NCBI GenBank assembly: GCA_002362105.1
Contig: DETD01000001.1
Span: forward strand, 136,293-200,292
Source: Bacteroidales bacterium UBA3297
GTDB taxonomy: Bacteria > Bacteroidota > Bacteroidia > Bacteroidales > Paludibacteraceae
Direction: 5' to 3'
Length of the DNA: 64,000 nt
In this document: in pieces, positions 53,116-62,868 of the stretch
How the letters are laid out: each line of letters begins with the position of its first letter
How positions within the stretch are numbered: position 1 is the first letter of the stretch
Made by a program: the position numbers and the translations under genes
Notes under the pieces: model-generated
Databases searched by the model: none
Seen by the model: the letters and a program-made list of their open reading frames with translations, nothing else
Told to the model about the DNA's origin: nothing

Positions 53116-54195
53116 ATGACTCAGAAAAACTACTGCGTAATAATGGCAGGAGGTGTTGGCAGCCGCTTTTGGCCATTCAGCACATCAAAACGTCCGAAAC
53201 AGTTTCTCGACCTATTTGGAACAGGCCGAACACTAATTCAGATGACATACGACCGTATGCGGAAAGTAATACCTGCAGAAAACATATTCATTGCATCAAA
53301 TTCGTCGTACCGCGACCTCATTCTTGAGCAATTGCCAGAAATCAAGTCAACACAATTGCTGCTAGAACCTGCCCGCCGCAACACAGCGCCATGCATTGCA
53401 TACGCGACCTACAAGATAGCCAGCCTATGCCATGATGCGAATGTTGTGGTTGCCGCCTCAGACCACCTGATTCTGAAAGAAGACGAGTTTGTCCAAGCAA
53501 TAACGAAAGGCTTGGAGCACACCAGCAACCATAACGACCTGCTTACACTTGGCATTAAGCCAAGCCGTCCGGAAACTGGTTACGGATACATCCAAACCGA
53601 GGGAGAAAGCGACAATGGCGTATACAAGGTAAAAACCTTCACCGAGAAACCTAACCTCGAGATGGCAAAAATATTCATCGAGAGCGGCGATTTCCTTTGG
53701 AACTCAGGTATGTTCATTTGGAATGTGCGAACAATATCGGAAGCTTTCGACTTGTTCGCTCCAGAAATGGCTTTAAAGTTCCGCTCCGGCATGGAATTCT
53801 ACAACACTCCGGCAGAGCAAGGCTATATTGACAAAATATACCAATCGTGCACCAACAAGAGCATCGACTACGTCATTATGGAAAAGGCAAAGAACGTTAA
53901 AGTGATAGAGGCCGACTTCGGTTGGAGCGACCTTGGCACATGGGGTTCACTTTATGAGTTGAGCGACAAAGACGAAGAGGCTAACGTCCGCCAGAAAGGC
54001 AAACTGATGCTGTACGACTGCAAAGACAACATCATCACCCTACCAGAAGGGAAACTAGCAGTTATTCAAGGCGCAGAAAACTTCATTATTGCCGAGACCG
54101 ACAATGTGCTGCTTATCTGCAAAAAAGACCAAGAACAGCGCATCCGCGACTTTGTGAACGAAACCAAAGTACAGATGGGTGACGAATTCGTATAA
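53116..54195 (+). CDS. manC: Mannose-1-phosphate guanylyltransferase
   Basis: 359 residues (nucleotidyltransferase domain only, no isomerase half). Nucleotide-binding MAGGVGSRFWP (residues 10-20), RPKQF, S-D-H-L-I, PETGYGYI and F-x-E-K-P blocks are all present. Makes GDP-mannose from GTP and mannose-1-phosphate for the surface polysaccharides of the neighbouring locus. Cytoplasmic, monocistronic, closed by a strong terminator. Confidence 0.92.
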   Translation: MTQKNYCVIMAGGVGSRFWPFSTSKRPKQFLDLFGTGRTLIQMTYDRMRKVIPAENIFIASNSSYRDLILEQLPEIKSTQLLLEPARRNTAPCIAYATYKIASLCHDANVVVAASDHLILKEDEFVQAITKGLEHTSNHNDLLTLGIKPSRPETGYGYIQTEGESDNGVYKVKTFTEKPNLEMAKIFIESGDFLWNSGMFIWNVRTISEAFDLFAPEMALKFRSGMEFYNTPAEQGYIDKIYQSCTNKSIDYVIMEKAKNVKVIEADFGWSDLGTWGSLYELSDKDEEANVRQKGKLMLYDCKDNIITLPEGKLAVIQGAENFIIAETDNVLLICKKDQEQRIRDFVNETKVQMGDEFV

Positions 54196-54214
54196 AAAGG
54201 TACTGAAATTCATA

Positions 54215-54249
54215 AAAAAGCCGTTGGTGATAATCACTAACGGCTTTTT
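54215..54249. terminator. Strong bidirectional terminator after manC
   Basis: AAAAAGCCGTT pairs with AACGGCTTTTT, with inner GTGA/TCAC; T-run on the plus side (and as A-run on the other strand). Confidence 0.85.
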
Positions 54250-54284
54250 CTATTTTATAGGATTTCGCATAAAGCATATACAAC

Positions 54285-55019
54285 CTAAGAATCGAACACC
54301 TCGTGTAGTACATCGAGAGTTTTAAGTTGTCCGAAACCATGAATGTGCATCTGGTAATAACGGATAATCCGGTTCAACAAATTACTCCGTTCAGCCCGCG
54401 AAAACAAAAAGAGATGCATATTGCGGTAATTAATACGCAACAACTTTCTCAAAAATTGTTGTTCCTCCAAATCTATCACATCCGCATTCGGCCGGGCGTA
54501 GCGTAGATACTCACTATTAAGCAGGTCGAAATAGCGCATATTGGGCTGGTCTGGACCCAAATTTGGTGTAAACCCTAAGAAAACACTTAAACGGACTAAA
54601 AAAGATATATGGAAGTTACCAATTTTCGATGAAGAAGTCAGGTTCAACCACATTATAGAATTGCGAAGATACAAGAATAGAACCTCGTCACACTCATTCG
54701 TACGCAGAGCATGTGTCAAGAACTCAGCAAGAAAGACCGCCATTGTGTTTTTTACGGGGTCAGTCAGCATAGAGAGCAACGGAGCAGTGCACGACACATC
54801 GCGCAAGACCTGCAAATCGCGCTTCGGCCTATAATCGGCCGTTATAGTCACAATAGACATCGGCTGAAGGAAAGCCAGTTTTCGTCCGCCCTGCCGGCTA
54901 TGTGCACCATAGACCGAATAATTGACCCTTCCAAACTTTTCGGTATAAGCCGACACTATCAAGCATTCATCCTTGTACTGTTTTTTCGAGAGTATTATAG
55001 CGGCAGTTTCTTGAAGCAT
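54285..55019 (-). CDS. recO: DNA repair protein RecO
   Basis: 244 residues, normal length. N-terminal OB fold (LSKKQYKDECLIVSAYTEKFG, then L-Q-P-M-S-I-V) and a helical C-terminal domain with the N-P..., E-L-L-like stretch (L-F-L-Y-L-R-N-S-I, G-F-T-P-N-L). The C-terminal zinc finger cysteines of many RecO proteins are absent, as usual in Bacteroidota. Loads RecA in the RecFOR pathway. It ends the leftward radA-recO pair, 21 bases after radA. Confidence 0.85.
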   Translation of the reverse strand: MLQETAAIILSKKQYKDECLIVSAYTEKFGRVNYSVYGAHSRQGGRKLAFLQPMSIVTITADYRPKRDLQVLRDVSCTAPLLSMLTDPVKNTMAVFLAEFLTHALRTNECDEVLFLYLRNSIMWLNLTSSSKIGNFHISFLVRLSVFLGFTPNLGPDQPNMRYFDLLNSEYLRYARPNADVIDLEEQQFLRKLLRINYRNMHLFLFSRAERSNLLNRIIRYYQMHIHGFGQLKTLDVLHEVFDS

Positions 55020-55040
55020 AGAGGCAAACAGTAAAAAACA

Positions 55041-56420
55041 TTAACCGAACAACTCTTTGAACGCGTCTTCCACTTTTTGGGCAGAAACCACCTTGATAGT
55101 CTTACCCAGATTGTCTTGTACAGCACGGAAAGCAGGAACGATAATACGTTTGAAGCCCAGTTTCTCGGCCTCGGCAATCCGTTGTTCTATTCTAGTAATA
55201 GGTCTGAGTTCACCGGTCAACCCCACCTCACCCGTCAAACAAGTATCGGCGTCAATCGGGATGTCCATATTAGAAGACAAGATAGCCGATATAACAGAGA
55301 GGTCCATGGCAGGATCGTTGACCCTTACGCCACCCGCGATATTCAAGAACACGTCTTTTTGAGACAGTTTGAAACCGACCCGTTTTTCAAGCACGGCTAG
55401 CAACATATTCAAACGTCGGTTATCGAATCCGGTACACGAACGTTGCGGAGTTCCATAAGCGGCGGTACTAACCAAAGCCTGAACCTCAATAAGGAAAGGA
55501 CGCGCACCTTCAACCGTAGCACCAATGGCAGTACCGCTCAAGCCCAAATGATTTTCAGCCATCAGCATTTCCGACGGATTCGTCACTTCGCGCAAACCAT
55601 TCTGCATCATTTCGAAAATACCCAATTCGGAAGTGCTGCCAAAACGGTTTTTAATAGAGCGGAGAATACGGTAAAGATAATGCTGGTCTCCCTCGAACTG
55701 CAGAACCGTATCGACGATGTGCTCCAGCACCTTCGGTCCAGCGATATTACCATCCTTATTAATATGTCCAATCAGCAAGACCGGCACACCACTTTCCTTC
55801 GCATAACGAAGTATTTGTGCAGCACACTCACGAACCTGCGAAATACTTCCTGGTCCGGACTCCATATTCTCGGTCGAGATTGTCTGTATGGAGTCGATAA
55901 TCACAATATCGGGCTGTACATTCTTAATATGTACAAAAATATCTTCCAGCATAGTCGTGCTGACAATATAGCAGTTCGGATTATTGACATTTCCCAGCCT
56001 TTCAGCACGCAAACGCAGTTGTTTCTCGCTTTCCTCACCGCTACAATAGAGCGTCCGTTTGTTCTGGATGCCCAAAACCACCTGCATAACTAGAGTCGAC
56101 TTACCAATGCCCGGTTCACCCCCGATCAGAGTCATAGAGCCAGGCACTAATCCACCCCCTAGAAGTCGGTTCAACTCGGCGGAGCCCATATCGATACGGG
56201 GTTCCTGCGAAAGTTCCACCTGACCAATCAAAACAGGTTTCGATTTTGGTCGGCCATCAACACCAACAGCCGAAGCCACCGCCGAAGTTGCCGCAGGTTC
56301 CTTTTTCACCAATTGCTCCACATAGGTGTTCCATTCGTTGCAGACCGGACAGCGTCCAATCCATTTAGCCGATTCAGCGCCACAATTCTGACACACATAA
56401 ACCGATTTTATCTTGGCCAT
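55041..56420 (-). CDS. radA: DNA repair protein RadA (Sms)
   Basis: 459 residues, full length. N-terminal zinc finger (VCQNCGAESAKWIGRCPVC), RecA-like ATPase with Walker A GGEPGIGKST, the KNRFGS motif, and a C-terminal Lon-protease-like domain with V-R-V-N-D-P-A-M-D-L-S. Helps branch migration in recombination. Transcribed with recO. Confidence 0.95.
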   Translation of the reverse strand: MAKIKSVYVCQNCGAESAKWIGRCPVCNEWNTYVEQLVKKEPAATSAVASAVGVDGRPKSKPVLIGQVELSQEPRIDMGSAELNRLLGGGLVPGSMTLIGGEPGIGKSTLVMQVVLGIQNKRTLYCSGEESEKQLRLRAERLGNVNNPNCYIVSTTMLEDIFVHIKNVQPDIVIIDSIQTISTENMESGPGSISQVRECAAQILRYAKESGVPVLLIGHINKDGNIAGPKVLEHIVDTVLQFEGDQHYLYRILRSIKNRFGSTSELGIFEMMQNGLREVTNPSEMLMAENHLGLSGTAIGATVEGARPFLIEVQALVSTAAYGTPQRSCTGFDNRRLNMLLAVLEKRVGFKLSQKDVFLNIAGGVRVNDPAMDLSVISAILSSNMDIPIDADTCLTGEVGLTGELRPITRIEQRIAEAEKLGFKRIIVPAFRAVQDNLGKTIKVVSAQKVEDAFKELFG

Positions 56421-56451
56421 AAAATAAAGGAGATTTTTTACAGAACAAACA

Positions 56452-56489
56452 CCGGGTGCCAGACGCCATCAGACCGTTCCAACACCCGG
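56452..56489 (-). terminator. Hairpin between TonB-like gene and radA
   Basis: CCGGGTG and CACCCGG, loop 24 nt, with TGTTTGTTCTG on the minus side; likely ends the parC transcript. Confidence 0.5.
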
Positions 56490-56528
56490 ATTTATAAATT
56501 AAACTTCAAGAATAGACAGAGGGGAAGA

Positions 56529-57155
56529 TTACCAAGGATCGCCCCATCCGCTACCCCAATCGTCGCTACTACCAGAATCGTCGCTGCTATCAGAGCTACT
56601 ATCGTCGCCGCCGCTCCAGCCATCGCCGCCAGAATCCCACTCATATTTGGTAGGCAAATGGCTACGCGAGAATTTTACAGGAACCAGCATACCCACCTTC
56701 ACACGGACACCGTCTAAGGCTCCGGGTTTGAAAATAGGCAGATTCTCCATCAATTTCAAAGCAGCCTTATCGTAGGCATCGTTAACCGACTCCATAACAA
56801 CTGGGTTCACAGCCTTACCACACCGGTCGACAGTAATATGAACCATTACAACGCCTTTGGCACGATAGACCTTTTCGGGCTGGTCGTCAGTAGCAGCCAC
56901 CGTAGAGTCGACCACATCGGGGTAATCTTTACCCAGCTGGTCGTAAATATAGCGCAGGAACTCAATGTCGCCACCATTAGGGAACAGAGGTGTGCGCAAC
57001 CCCTTCGGCCATTCGTTCGGTTCGTAAATTTTCGAAGGTTCGTTATCCTCACAATCGGGATACAAATTTACAAATTCGTTGTGGCCAGCCGCAAACACCC
57101 CACAATGGAGCAAGAGCAAGAAAAAGGCGACCACACATTTAACAAATCTATTCAT
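56529..57155 (-). CDS. TonB C-terminal-like exported protein
   Basis: 208 residues with a signal peptide (FVKCVVAFFLLLLHCGVFAA). Residues 95-160 show the TonB/TolA C-terminal pattern (AKGVVMVHITVDRCGKAVNP, then V-M-E-S-V-N, A-L-K-L-M-E-N-L-P-I-F-K-P-G, V-x-V-P-V-K-F), but there is no proline-rich linker or N-terminal anchor beyond the signal. The last ~35 residues are only G, S, D and W. Not a normal energy transducer; perhaps a periplasmic or surface partner. Follows parC after 11 bases. Confidence 0.65.
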   Translation of the reverse strand: MNRFVKCVVAFFLLLLHCGVFAAGHNEFVNLYPDCEDNEPSKIYEPNEWPKGLRTPLFPNGGDIEFLRYIYDQLGKDYPDVVDSTVAATDDQPEKVYRAKGVVMVHITVDRCGKAVNPVVMESVNDAYDKAALKLMENLPIFKPGALDGVRVKVGMLVPVKFSRSHLPTKYEWDSGGDGWSGGDDSSSDSSDDSGSSDDWGSGWGDPW

Positions 57156-57166
57156 AATACCTCCAA

Positions 57167-59851
57167 TTAAAATAATGTAGGTTCTTTATCGATAAAATCA
57201 TCACCGCCATTCTGTTCATCAGAGTCGGAAGAATCATCCTCGTCGGAAGTTCCCTCCTCTTCAGGTTGGCGTAACGGTTCAAGTTCGACAACAGTTGCGA
57301 CCTCGCTTTGGTGCAGCCTCTTACCCTTAGCCTTCACGCCCTTAACAGAAATAAACGACTCGACATCGACTTCGAAAGGTAATTTCTCGGCATCGCCACC
57401 ACCAAGTTTAACCTCGAGACGCGGATAATACGTATCGGTCAGCAAGCGCAGTTCCGACTTTGGATTATCGCCAATAAAGTTGACAGGTTTGGCAGAAGGT
57501 TCGATAACGAAACGTTTAATATAGGTAAAGCCCTCGTTAGCGTCGAACAAGACAGCCGTCCAAATCTTCTTCGGGTTGTATTTTTCAATACGCAACAAGT
57601 TCTCATTAAAGTGGTTGTTCTCGTCGAAGTTGGTAGTATAGTATTCACCATTTTTAGAAACAACAAGAACAAGGTCGTCGGAATGGAACTCGCCCAGCAG
57701 GGTACCACGACCGTCGTAATTCAAGCGGAGCACGTCGAAGTCAAACCAGACCTGACGTCCACCCATTGTTGAGCCACCGCGGCGTTTCAAGACAATGCTA
57801 TGAAGTTCGTTCTTAGTCAACAAGTTACCCATAGACTGCCTTCCCTTCACCAGCAAGTCACCGAAATCGCGTTCAAAAGAAGTCACCTTCAAACGAGGTC
57901 TAGGGCGTAGAACGACCCTGATGACCTCGGCCTCGGCATTCGGATTTGCCGTAAAGTACACCACCCTAGAGTTGGCGGTACCACGGGTCAGGTCGTACTC
58001 CTTATCACGGGTAACAGAAGGGACAGCGAAACGCTTCATATAATAAGGTCCACCACGGCCATCGTGGTACACCACGTTATAAACCGTTCGTGTATCCTTC
58101 TTTTTATATACATTGAGGTAGAGAATATCCTTGCCCACGTAAAGTTTGTCGGCCACCTTCACTACCTTATATTTACCATTTTTAAAGAAGACGATAACAT
58201 CGTCCATATCGGAGCAATTGCAAACGAATTCGCCATCCTTTTTCAAGTCGTAGCCAATGAAGCCTTCCTCTTTGTTGACATAAAGTTTTTCGTTGGCCTC
58301 AGCAACCTTGGTTGCGTTAATAGTGTCGAAATTGCGGATTTCGGTAAGACGCTCGCGTCCCTTTCCATACTTCGTCTGCAGATACTGGAACCAGGCAATC
58401 GTGTAAGGCACCAGGTTTTTCAGATTGTGTTCAATCTCCGCCATCTTGTCCTGCAAGGCAGCGAGTTTCTCCTCACTCTCGAAAGCGTTGAATTTGTGGA
58501 TTCTCGCCATCTTGATTTCCTCCAAACGGAGCAAGTCTTCACGGGTCACCTCCCTCAAGAATGTAGGTTTGAAAGGTTCGAGACGTTTATCGATGTGTTT
58601 CAACGCAGACTCAAGGTCTTTTGCGTTTTCGTACTCCTTATCCTTGTAAATACGTTCTTCAATAAAAATTTTCTCCAACGAGCAGTTGAAAAAGGCCTCA
58701 CGGGTTTCTCCCAGTTGTATTTCGAGTTCCTGCCGGATAAGTTCCTTCGTATGCTCGGTAGACTCGCGAAGCAAATCCTTAACCGTACAAAAACGAGGTT
58801 TCTTGTCTTGGATGACACAACAAACCGGCGATACCGACTTCTGGCACTTGGTAAACGCATATAAAGCATCGATAGTCTTGTCGGAAGAAGTGTTAGGCGC
58901 CAACTGTATAACGATAGACACTTTATCGGAGGTGTCGTCGTCGACCTTACGGATATTAATCTTACCCTTTTCCTGGGCGCTAATAATAGAAGCGATAACC
59001 GACTTGGTAGTCTCACCATAAGGAATATCCTTCACCTCAAGGGTCTTATTATCGATTTTTTCGATGTGCGAACGAATCAGTACACGTCCACCCCGGGCGC
59101 CATCGTTATAACGTCCGACATCGATCATACCCGCAGTCGGGAAATCGGGAAAGAGTTGGAAGTCTTCACCTTTCAAATAGGCGATAGAAGCCTCGAGCAG
59201 CTCATTGAAATTATGAGGAAGAATGATGGAAGACAACGTAACCGCAATACCCTCGGCACCTTGCGCCAACAGCAGCGGGAACTTGACCGGTAGCGTAACC
59301 GGTTCGTCGTTACGTCCGTCGTACGACTTTTTCCATTCGGTAATCTTCTTGTTGAAAGCGATATCGAGAGCGAATTTCGACAAACGGCACTCAATGTATC
59401 GGCCAGCCGCCGCATCGTCGCCCGTATAGATATTACCCCAGTTACCCTGAGTATCGACCATAAGGTTCTTCTGTCCCAACAAGACCAAAGCACCCGTAAT
59501 AGAAGAGTCGCCATGAGGGTGGTACTGCATAGTGGCACCCACCACATTAGCCACCTTGTTCATACGTCCGTCCTCCATAGTGCGCATAGCGTGTAACACA
59601 CGTCGCTGAACAGGTTTCAAGCCATCTTCAATATGCGGCACAGCACGGTCGAGAATAACATAAGAGGCATAGTCGAGGAACCACTGCTTGAACATGCCAG
59701 AAAGTTGGTACTTCACACCTTCGGCATTCAAATCAGGGGTTTTATAGTCGGAATGAGAAACCGGACCATCGGAAGATTCAGACCCAAAGTCGTCGTTTTC
59801 TTCATTTTCCTTCTCATTCTCGTATTTTTCATCGTCATCAATAGGATGCAT
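57167..59851 (-). CDS. parC: DNA topoisomerase IV subunit A
   Basis: 894 residues from the ATG at 59,851; the frame continues 32 codons further but those are hydrophobic and lie in the upstream spacer. Breakage-reunion domain with YHPHGDSS, and the catalytic tyrosine in AAAGRYIECRL (Tyr152); GyrA-type beta-propeller C-terminal domain with weak blades follows, ending in a D/E/S-rich tail. The absence of a clear GyrA box suggests ParC over GyrA. Unlinks sister chromosomes with ParE, which is not in the window. Confidence 0.88.
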   Translation of the reverse strand: MHPIDDDEKYENEKENEENDDFGSESSDGPVSHSDYKTPDLNAEGVKYQLSGMFKQWFLDYASYVILDRAVPHIEDGLKPVQRRVLHAMRTMEDGRMNKVANVVGATMQYHPHGDSSITGALVLLGQKNLMVDTQGNWGNIYTGDDAAAGRYIECRLSKFALDIAFNKKITEWKKSYDGRNDEPVTLPVKFPLLLAQGAEGIAVTLSSIILPHNFNELLEASIAYLKGEDFQLFPDFPTAGMIDVGRYNDGARGGRVLIRSHIEKIDNKTLEVKDIPYGETTKSVIASIISAQEKGKINIRKVDDDTSDKVSIVIQLAPNTSSDKTIDALYAFTKCQKSVSPVCCVIQDKKPRFCTVKDLLRESTEHTKELIRQELEIQLGETREAFFNCSLEKIFIEERIYKDKEYENAKDLESALKHIDKRLEPFKPTFLREVTREDLLRLEEIKMARIHKFNAFESEEKLAALQDKMAEIEHNLKNLVPYTIAWFQYLQTKYGKGRERLTEIRNFDTINATKVAEANEKLYVNKEEGFIGYDLKKDGEFVCNCSDMDDVIVFFKNGKYKVVKVADKLYVGKDILYLNVYKKKDTRTVYNVVYHDGRGGPYYMKRFAVPSVTRDKEYDLTRGTANSRVVYFTANPNAEAEVIRVVLRPRPRLKVTSFERDFGDLLVKGRQSMGNLLTKNELHSIVLKRRGGSTMGGRQVWFDFDVLRLNYDGRGTLLGEFHSDDLVLVVSKNGEYYTTNFDENNHFNENLLRIEKYNPKKIWTAVLFDANEGFTYIKRFVIEPSAKPVNFIGDNPKSELRLLTDTYYPRLEVKLGGGDAEKLPFEVDVESFISVKGVKAKGKRLHQSEVATVVELEPLRQPEEEGTSDEDDSSDSDEQNGGDDFIDKEPTLF

Positions 59852-59987
59852 ACTTCGTCTAATATACCTTATTAAAACTTTTTGCGTAAAGGTAATTAAA
59901 AAAAAGGAAATGACGAAACAGAGAGGACCAGTTGCAAAGTTCCCCACGAGGAAGGAAGAAGAAAAAATGTCGATTTAGAGAGTTGAT

Positions 59988-60018
59988 TTTGCAGATTAGA
60001 AAAAAAACACTAATTTTG
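59988..60018 (+). promoter_or_regulatory. Promoter of tRNA-Leu
   Basis: TTTG (59,988-59,991), 19 nt, TAATTTTG (60,011-60,018), 22 bases before the mature 5' end of the tRNA. Confidence 0.8.
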
Positions 60019-60040
60019 CACAACCAAAATTCAAACATTT

Positions 60041-60122
60041 GCGGATGTGGCGAAATTGGTAGACGCGCTAGACTTAGGATCTAGTGCCGAGAGGCTTGTG
60101 GGTTCGAGTCCCGTCATCCGCA
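60041..60122 (+). tRNA. tRNA-Leu (anticodon TAG)
   Basis: 82 bases. Acceptor GCGGATG pairs with CATCCGC; anticodon stem CTAGA/TCTAG with loop CTTAGGA places TAG; a long variable arm (TGCCGAGAGGCTTG) and T loop GGTTCGAGTCC are present. CCA is not encoded. Confidence 0.95.
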
Positions 60123-60125
60123 CTG

Positions 60126-60162
60126 AAGGTCGTTACCAAATGGTAGCGACCTTTTAATTTTT
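60126..60162 (+). terminator. Terminator after tRNA-Leu
   Basis: AAGGTCGTTACC, AAAT, GGTAGCGACCTT: 12-bp stem, then TTAATTTTT. The menE-like ATG follows five bases later, so that gene is expressed only by read-through or an unseen promoter. Confidence 0.8.
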
Positions 60163-60166
60163 GACA

Positions 60167-61222
60167 ATGGAAACGAAAGCAACTTTCACTTATAACGGAC
60201 AGACTCACGCACTTTCCGACCAAAGCGCGTGGGAGGGGACGCCCATTGCGCAGTTTATGGAAACATGGTACGACGGGGAAAGCTACGTCATAGGCCACAC
60301 CTCTGGTTCGACAGGCATCCCCAAAGAGATTATGCTCGACAAAAAAGCGATGGAAGCCTCGGCACAGCTCACCAACCAGCACTTCGGGCTAACCGAAGGC
60401 AAAAGCATCCTACTCTGCCTTTCGACGGACTACATAGCCGGAAAGATGGTCGTTGTGAGAGCACTAACAGGCAACTTGAGGTTGATTGTCGCCGACACGA
60501 AATCGCTACCCGAATGGGAAGGGCACATCGACTTTGCCGCCCTAGTACCAATGCAGGTAGAAGCCCTACTCCACCACAACGCAGAAAGCAAGAAAAGGTT
60601 GTCGGAGATCGGGACCATCATAATAGGCGGCAGTCCGTTAAGCGAAAGTCTGCAAAAAGAGTTGATAGAAGCCGGTTGCAAATCGGCATACACTACTTAT
60701 GGAATGACTGAAACGCTGTCGCACGTAGCCGTTGCAAAAATCACCGGCGACGGGAAGCTGTCATACCACGCCCTTAAAGGCATAAAATTCGACACGGACG
60801 ATAGGGGTTGCCTCGTCATTCACGCCCCCCACATACAAAAAGCACCTTTCAAGACCAACGACATAGTCGATTTGGCAGACGGGCAATCGTTCACCTGGAA
60901 GGGGAGATGGGACAACGTTGTAAACTCGGGCGGGATAAAGTTGTTTCCAGAATCTATAGAAAAAAAGATAAACCACCTGATAGACAGTCGGTTCTACTTA
61001 ATAGGAGAACAAGACGAACGGCTAGGAAGCCAGCTGGTGCTTAAAATAGAGGGCATAGAGCCAGCAAGAGAAAAGGTGGAACAGCTCAAAGCAGAAATAG
61101 CAAAATGTGTGGAAAAATACGAGCGTCCGAAAAGGATAGACTTCGTCTCACAGTTCGAAGAAACAAGGACAGGAAAAATAAAACGCACAAGCGCCCCTCA
61201 AAAAAAATGCTCAACAAAATAA
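60167..61222 (+). CDS. menE: AMP-forming acyl-CoA ligase, probably o-succinylbenzoate-CoA ligase
   Basis: 351 residues, the shortened size usual for Bacteroidota MenE (E. coli has 451). ATP-binding loop HTSGSTGIPKE (about residues 44-54), TTYGMTETLSHVA and the GRWDNVVNSGGIK / K-L-F-P-E hinge block are present, and T-R-T-G-K-I-K-R with the catalytic lysine at the end. Start at the ATG 60,167 instead of the TTG six bases earlier. MenE role (menaquinone) is likely; context gives no further men genes. Confidence 0.78.
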   Translation: METKATFTYNGQTHALSDQSAWEGTPIAQFMETWYDGESYVIGHTSGSTGIPKEIMLDKKAMEASAQLTNQHFGLTEGKSILLCLSTDYIAGKMVVVRALTGNLRLIVADTKSLPEWEGHIDFAALVPMQVEALLHHNAESKKRLSEIGTIIIGGSPLSESLQKELIEAGCKSAYTTYGMTETLSHVAVAKITGDGKLSYHALKGIKFDTDDRGCLVIHAPHIQKAPFKTNDIVDLADGQSFTWKGRWDNVVNSGGIKLFPESIEKKINHLIDSRFYLIGEQDERLGSQLVLKIEGIEPAREKVEQLKAEIAKCVEKYERPKRIDFVSQFEETRTGKIKRTSAPQKKCSTK

Positions 61223-61484
61223 AAATTGTTGAAAAGTTTCTGTAATAAAGGAAAAAATGTTTAATTTGCATATTCAAAAAAGTAGTGCGATGAGCGTACC
61301 AACACCCAATGTGGTTCAACACAGCCATATGGAGTGAAATAATTTTGGCAATGGTTATAATCTGTCGGTTTGTGACGGCAAAAGAGCCGGATATTTGATT
61401 AACAGATGCTCACACCAAACCAAACTACAATTATATAATGTACGCAGACACAAAAAAGAAATTGAATAAAACGTTTTTAGCATT

Positions 61485-62855
61485 ATGATAAAGAACAAAA
61501 GGATTGCATGGACACTAGGCCTGTTAACCGTGTTTGCCAGTGCGTCGGCAATTCATGAAGAGTTTATTGAAGGCTACGAGTTCTCGCCTTCAAAGGTAAA
61601 CACTCCATCGAAGGAACTGCCAATGTCAATGTACCGCGACGGGAAAGTCGTGTTCTTCAGAAACGACACTGCTTATGTTGCAACCATTGGAGACGCATTC
61701 GACCTTGAAAACCCAGAAATTTGTAAAGAACTATGCGGGAAAGGCATAGAAGGCACATTCGCCTATAACCAAAGACGCAACAGCGTCATCTTCGCCCACA
61801 CCGACGAAATAGGAAACTCTGACCTCTATGAGATGAAGAGGGAGGGAGCCGAATTTGGTCTTGCGAAGAAGCTAGAAATACAAGGTTTAAATAAGATTCG
61901 CAAACCAATTAAAGGCTCCAGCACAAGAATGGCAGGTTGGACATTCCGTTACAACTCCATTTCTGGTTTCTTTAATCCGACAATTGCTAAAAACGGCAAA
62001 AGAATCTACTTCTCAGCCGACTTCCCTAAGCAAACGCAAGGAGGCCGCGACATTTGGTACATCGACCGCGCGAACGACAATTCCATCGGTTTCGACTGGA
62101 AGATGCCAGAGAACGCGAGCGATACAGTCATCAAAATGAACAGCAGTTCACGCGAAGACTATCCGTGGTGTTCTGGCGACACCGTCCTCTACTTTGCATC
62201 TAACCGTCCGGGCGGTATGGGAGGATTGGACATCTATTTCTCAAAACTCACTACCCGAATGGTGCTTGAGGTAGACACCGTGAAACAGACCTCGAAAGAA
62301 GTAGAGAAAGAAATTTGGGGCGAGCCAGAGCATTTGAGTTCAGTATTCAACAGTAATGCAAACGACTACAACTTAATAGGTAACAGCAAGTTGGTATTGT
62401 TAATGTCGAACCGTTCAGGTGGTGTTGGTAGCGACGACATCTATCGTCCGGCGCCTTTCACAGCCACAGCCGAAAACGAGTTGAACCCAGACATCACCTT
62501 GGAAGAGCCTAAGGGTTTCCACTGGGTGCTCTTCTTCTTCGACTTCAACGCGACAGGAACCAAGCCTGAGTACGAGGTTCAGCTAGACGAGCTTGTAGCA
62601 GCAATGAACGAGTTCCCTGGAGCCGAGTTCGAGGTTAGCGGTCACACCGATACCCGTGGTAGCGACTCTTATAACATGAAATTGTCACAGAAACGTGCCG
62701 AATATATCAGAGAATTGTTGATAAACCGCGGAATACCTTCTAATAAGATAACCGCCAAAGGTAAAGGTTTCCACGAACTTGTAATTGAAAACGCACAAGA
62801 CGAAGCAGAGCACGAGCAGAACCGTCGTGCTGAAATTAGAATCATAAACGACTAA
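61485..62855 (+). CDS. PD40-OmpA family outer-membrane protein
   Basis: 456 residues. Signal peptide (TLGLLTVFASASA), four WD40-like PD40 repeats (S-D-L-Y-E, GGRDIWY, GGLDIYF, GSDDIYR), then an OmpA-C domain (FDFNATGTKPEYEVQLDEL, and GHTDTRGSDSYNMKLSQKRA) that binds peptidoglycan. Proteins of this build are common beside PorP/SprF genes in gliding/type IX secretion loci. Thirteen bases upstream of the PorP gene, hence an operon. Confidence 0.88.
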   Translation: MIKNKRIAWTLGLLTVFASASAIHEEFIEGYEFSPSKVNTPSKELPMSMYRDGKVVFFRNDTAYVATIGDAFDLENPEICKELCGKGIEGTFAYNQRRNSVIFAHTDEIGNSDLYEMKREGAEFGLAKKLEIQGLNKIRKPIKGSSTRMAGWTFRYNSISGFFNPTIAKNGKRIYFSADFPKQTQGGRDIWYIDRANDNSIGFDWKMPENASDTVIKMNSSSREDYPWCSGDTVLYFASNRPGGMGGLDIYFSKLTTRMVLEVDTVKQTSKEVEKEIWGEPEHLSSVFNSNANDYNLIGNSKLVLLMSNRSGGVGSDDIYRPAPFTATAENELNPDITLEEPKGFHWVLFFFDFNATGTKPEYEVQLDELVAAMNEFPGAEFEVSGHTDTRGSDSYNMKLSQKRAEYIRELLINRGIPSNKITAKGKGFHELVIENAQDEAEHEQNRRAEIRIIND

Positions 62856-62868
62856 TCGTACACAGTAT

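Noticed and set aside
60041..60122. tRNA-Leu as prophage attachment site
   Set aside because: It is 37 kb from the integrase, intact and with no integrase beside it.
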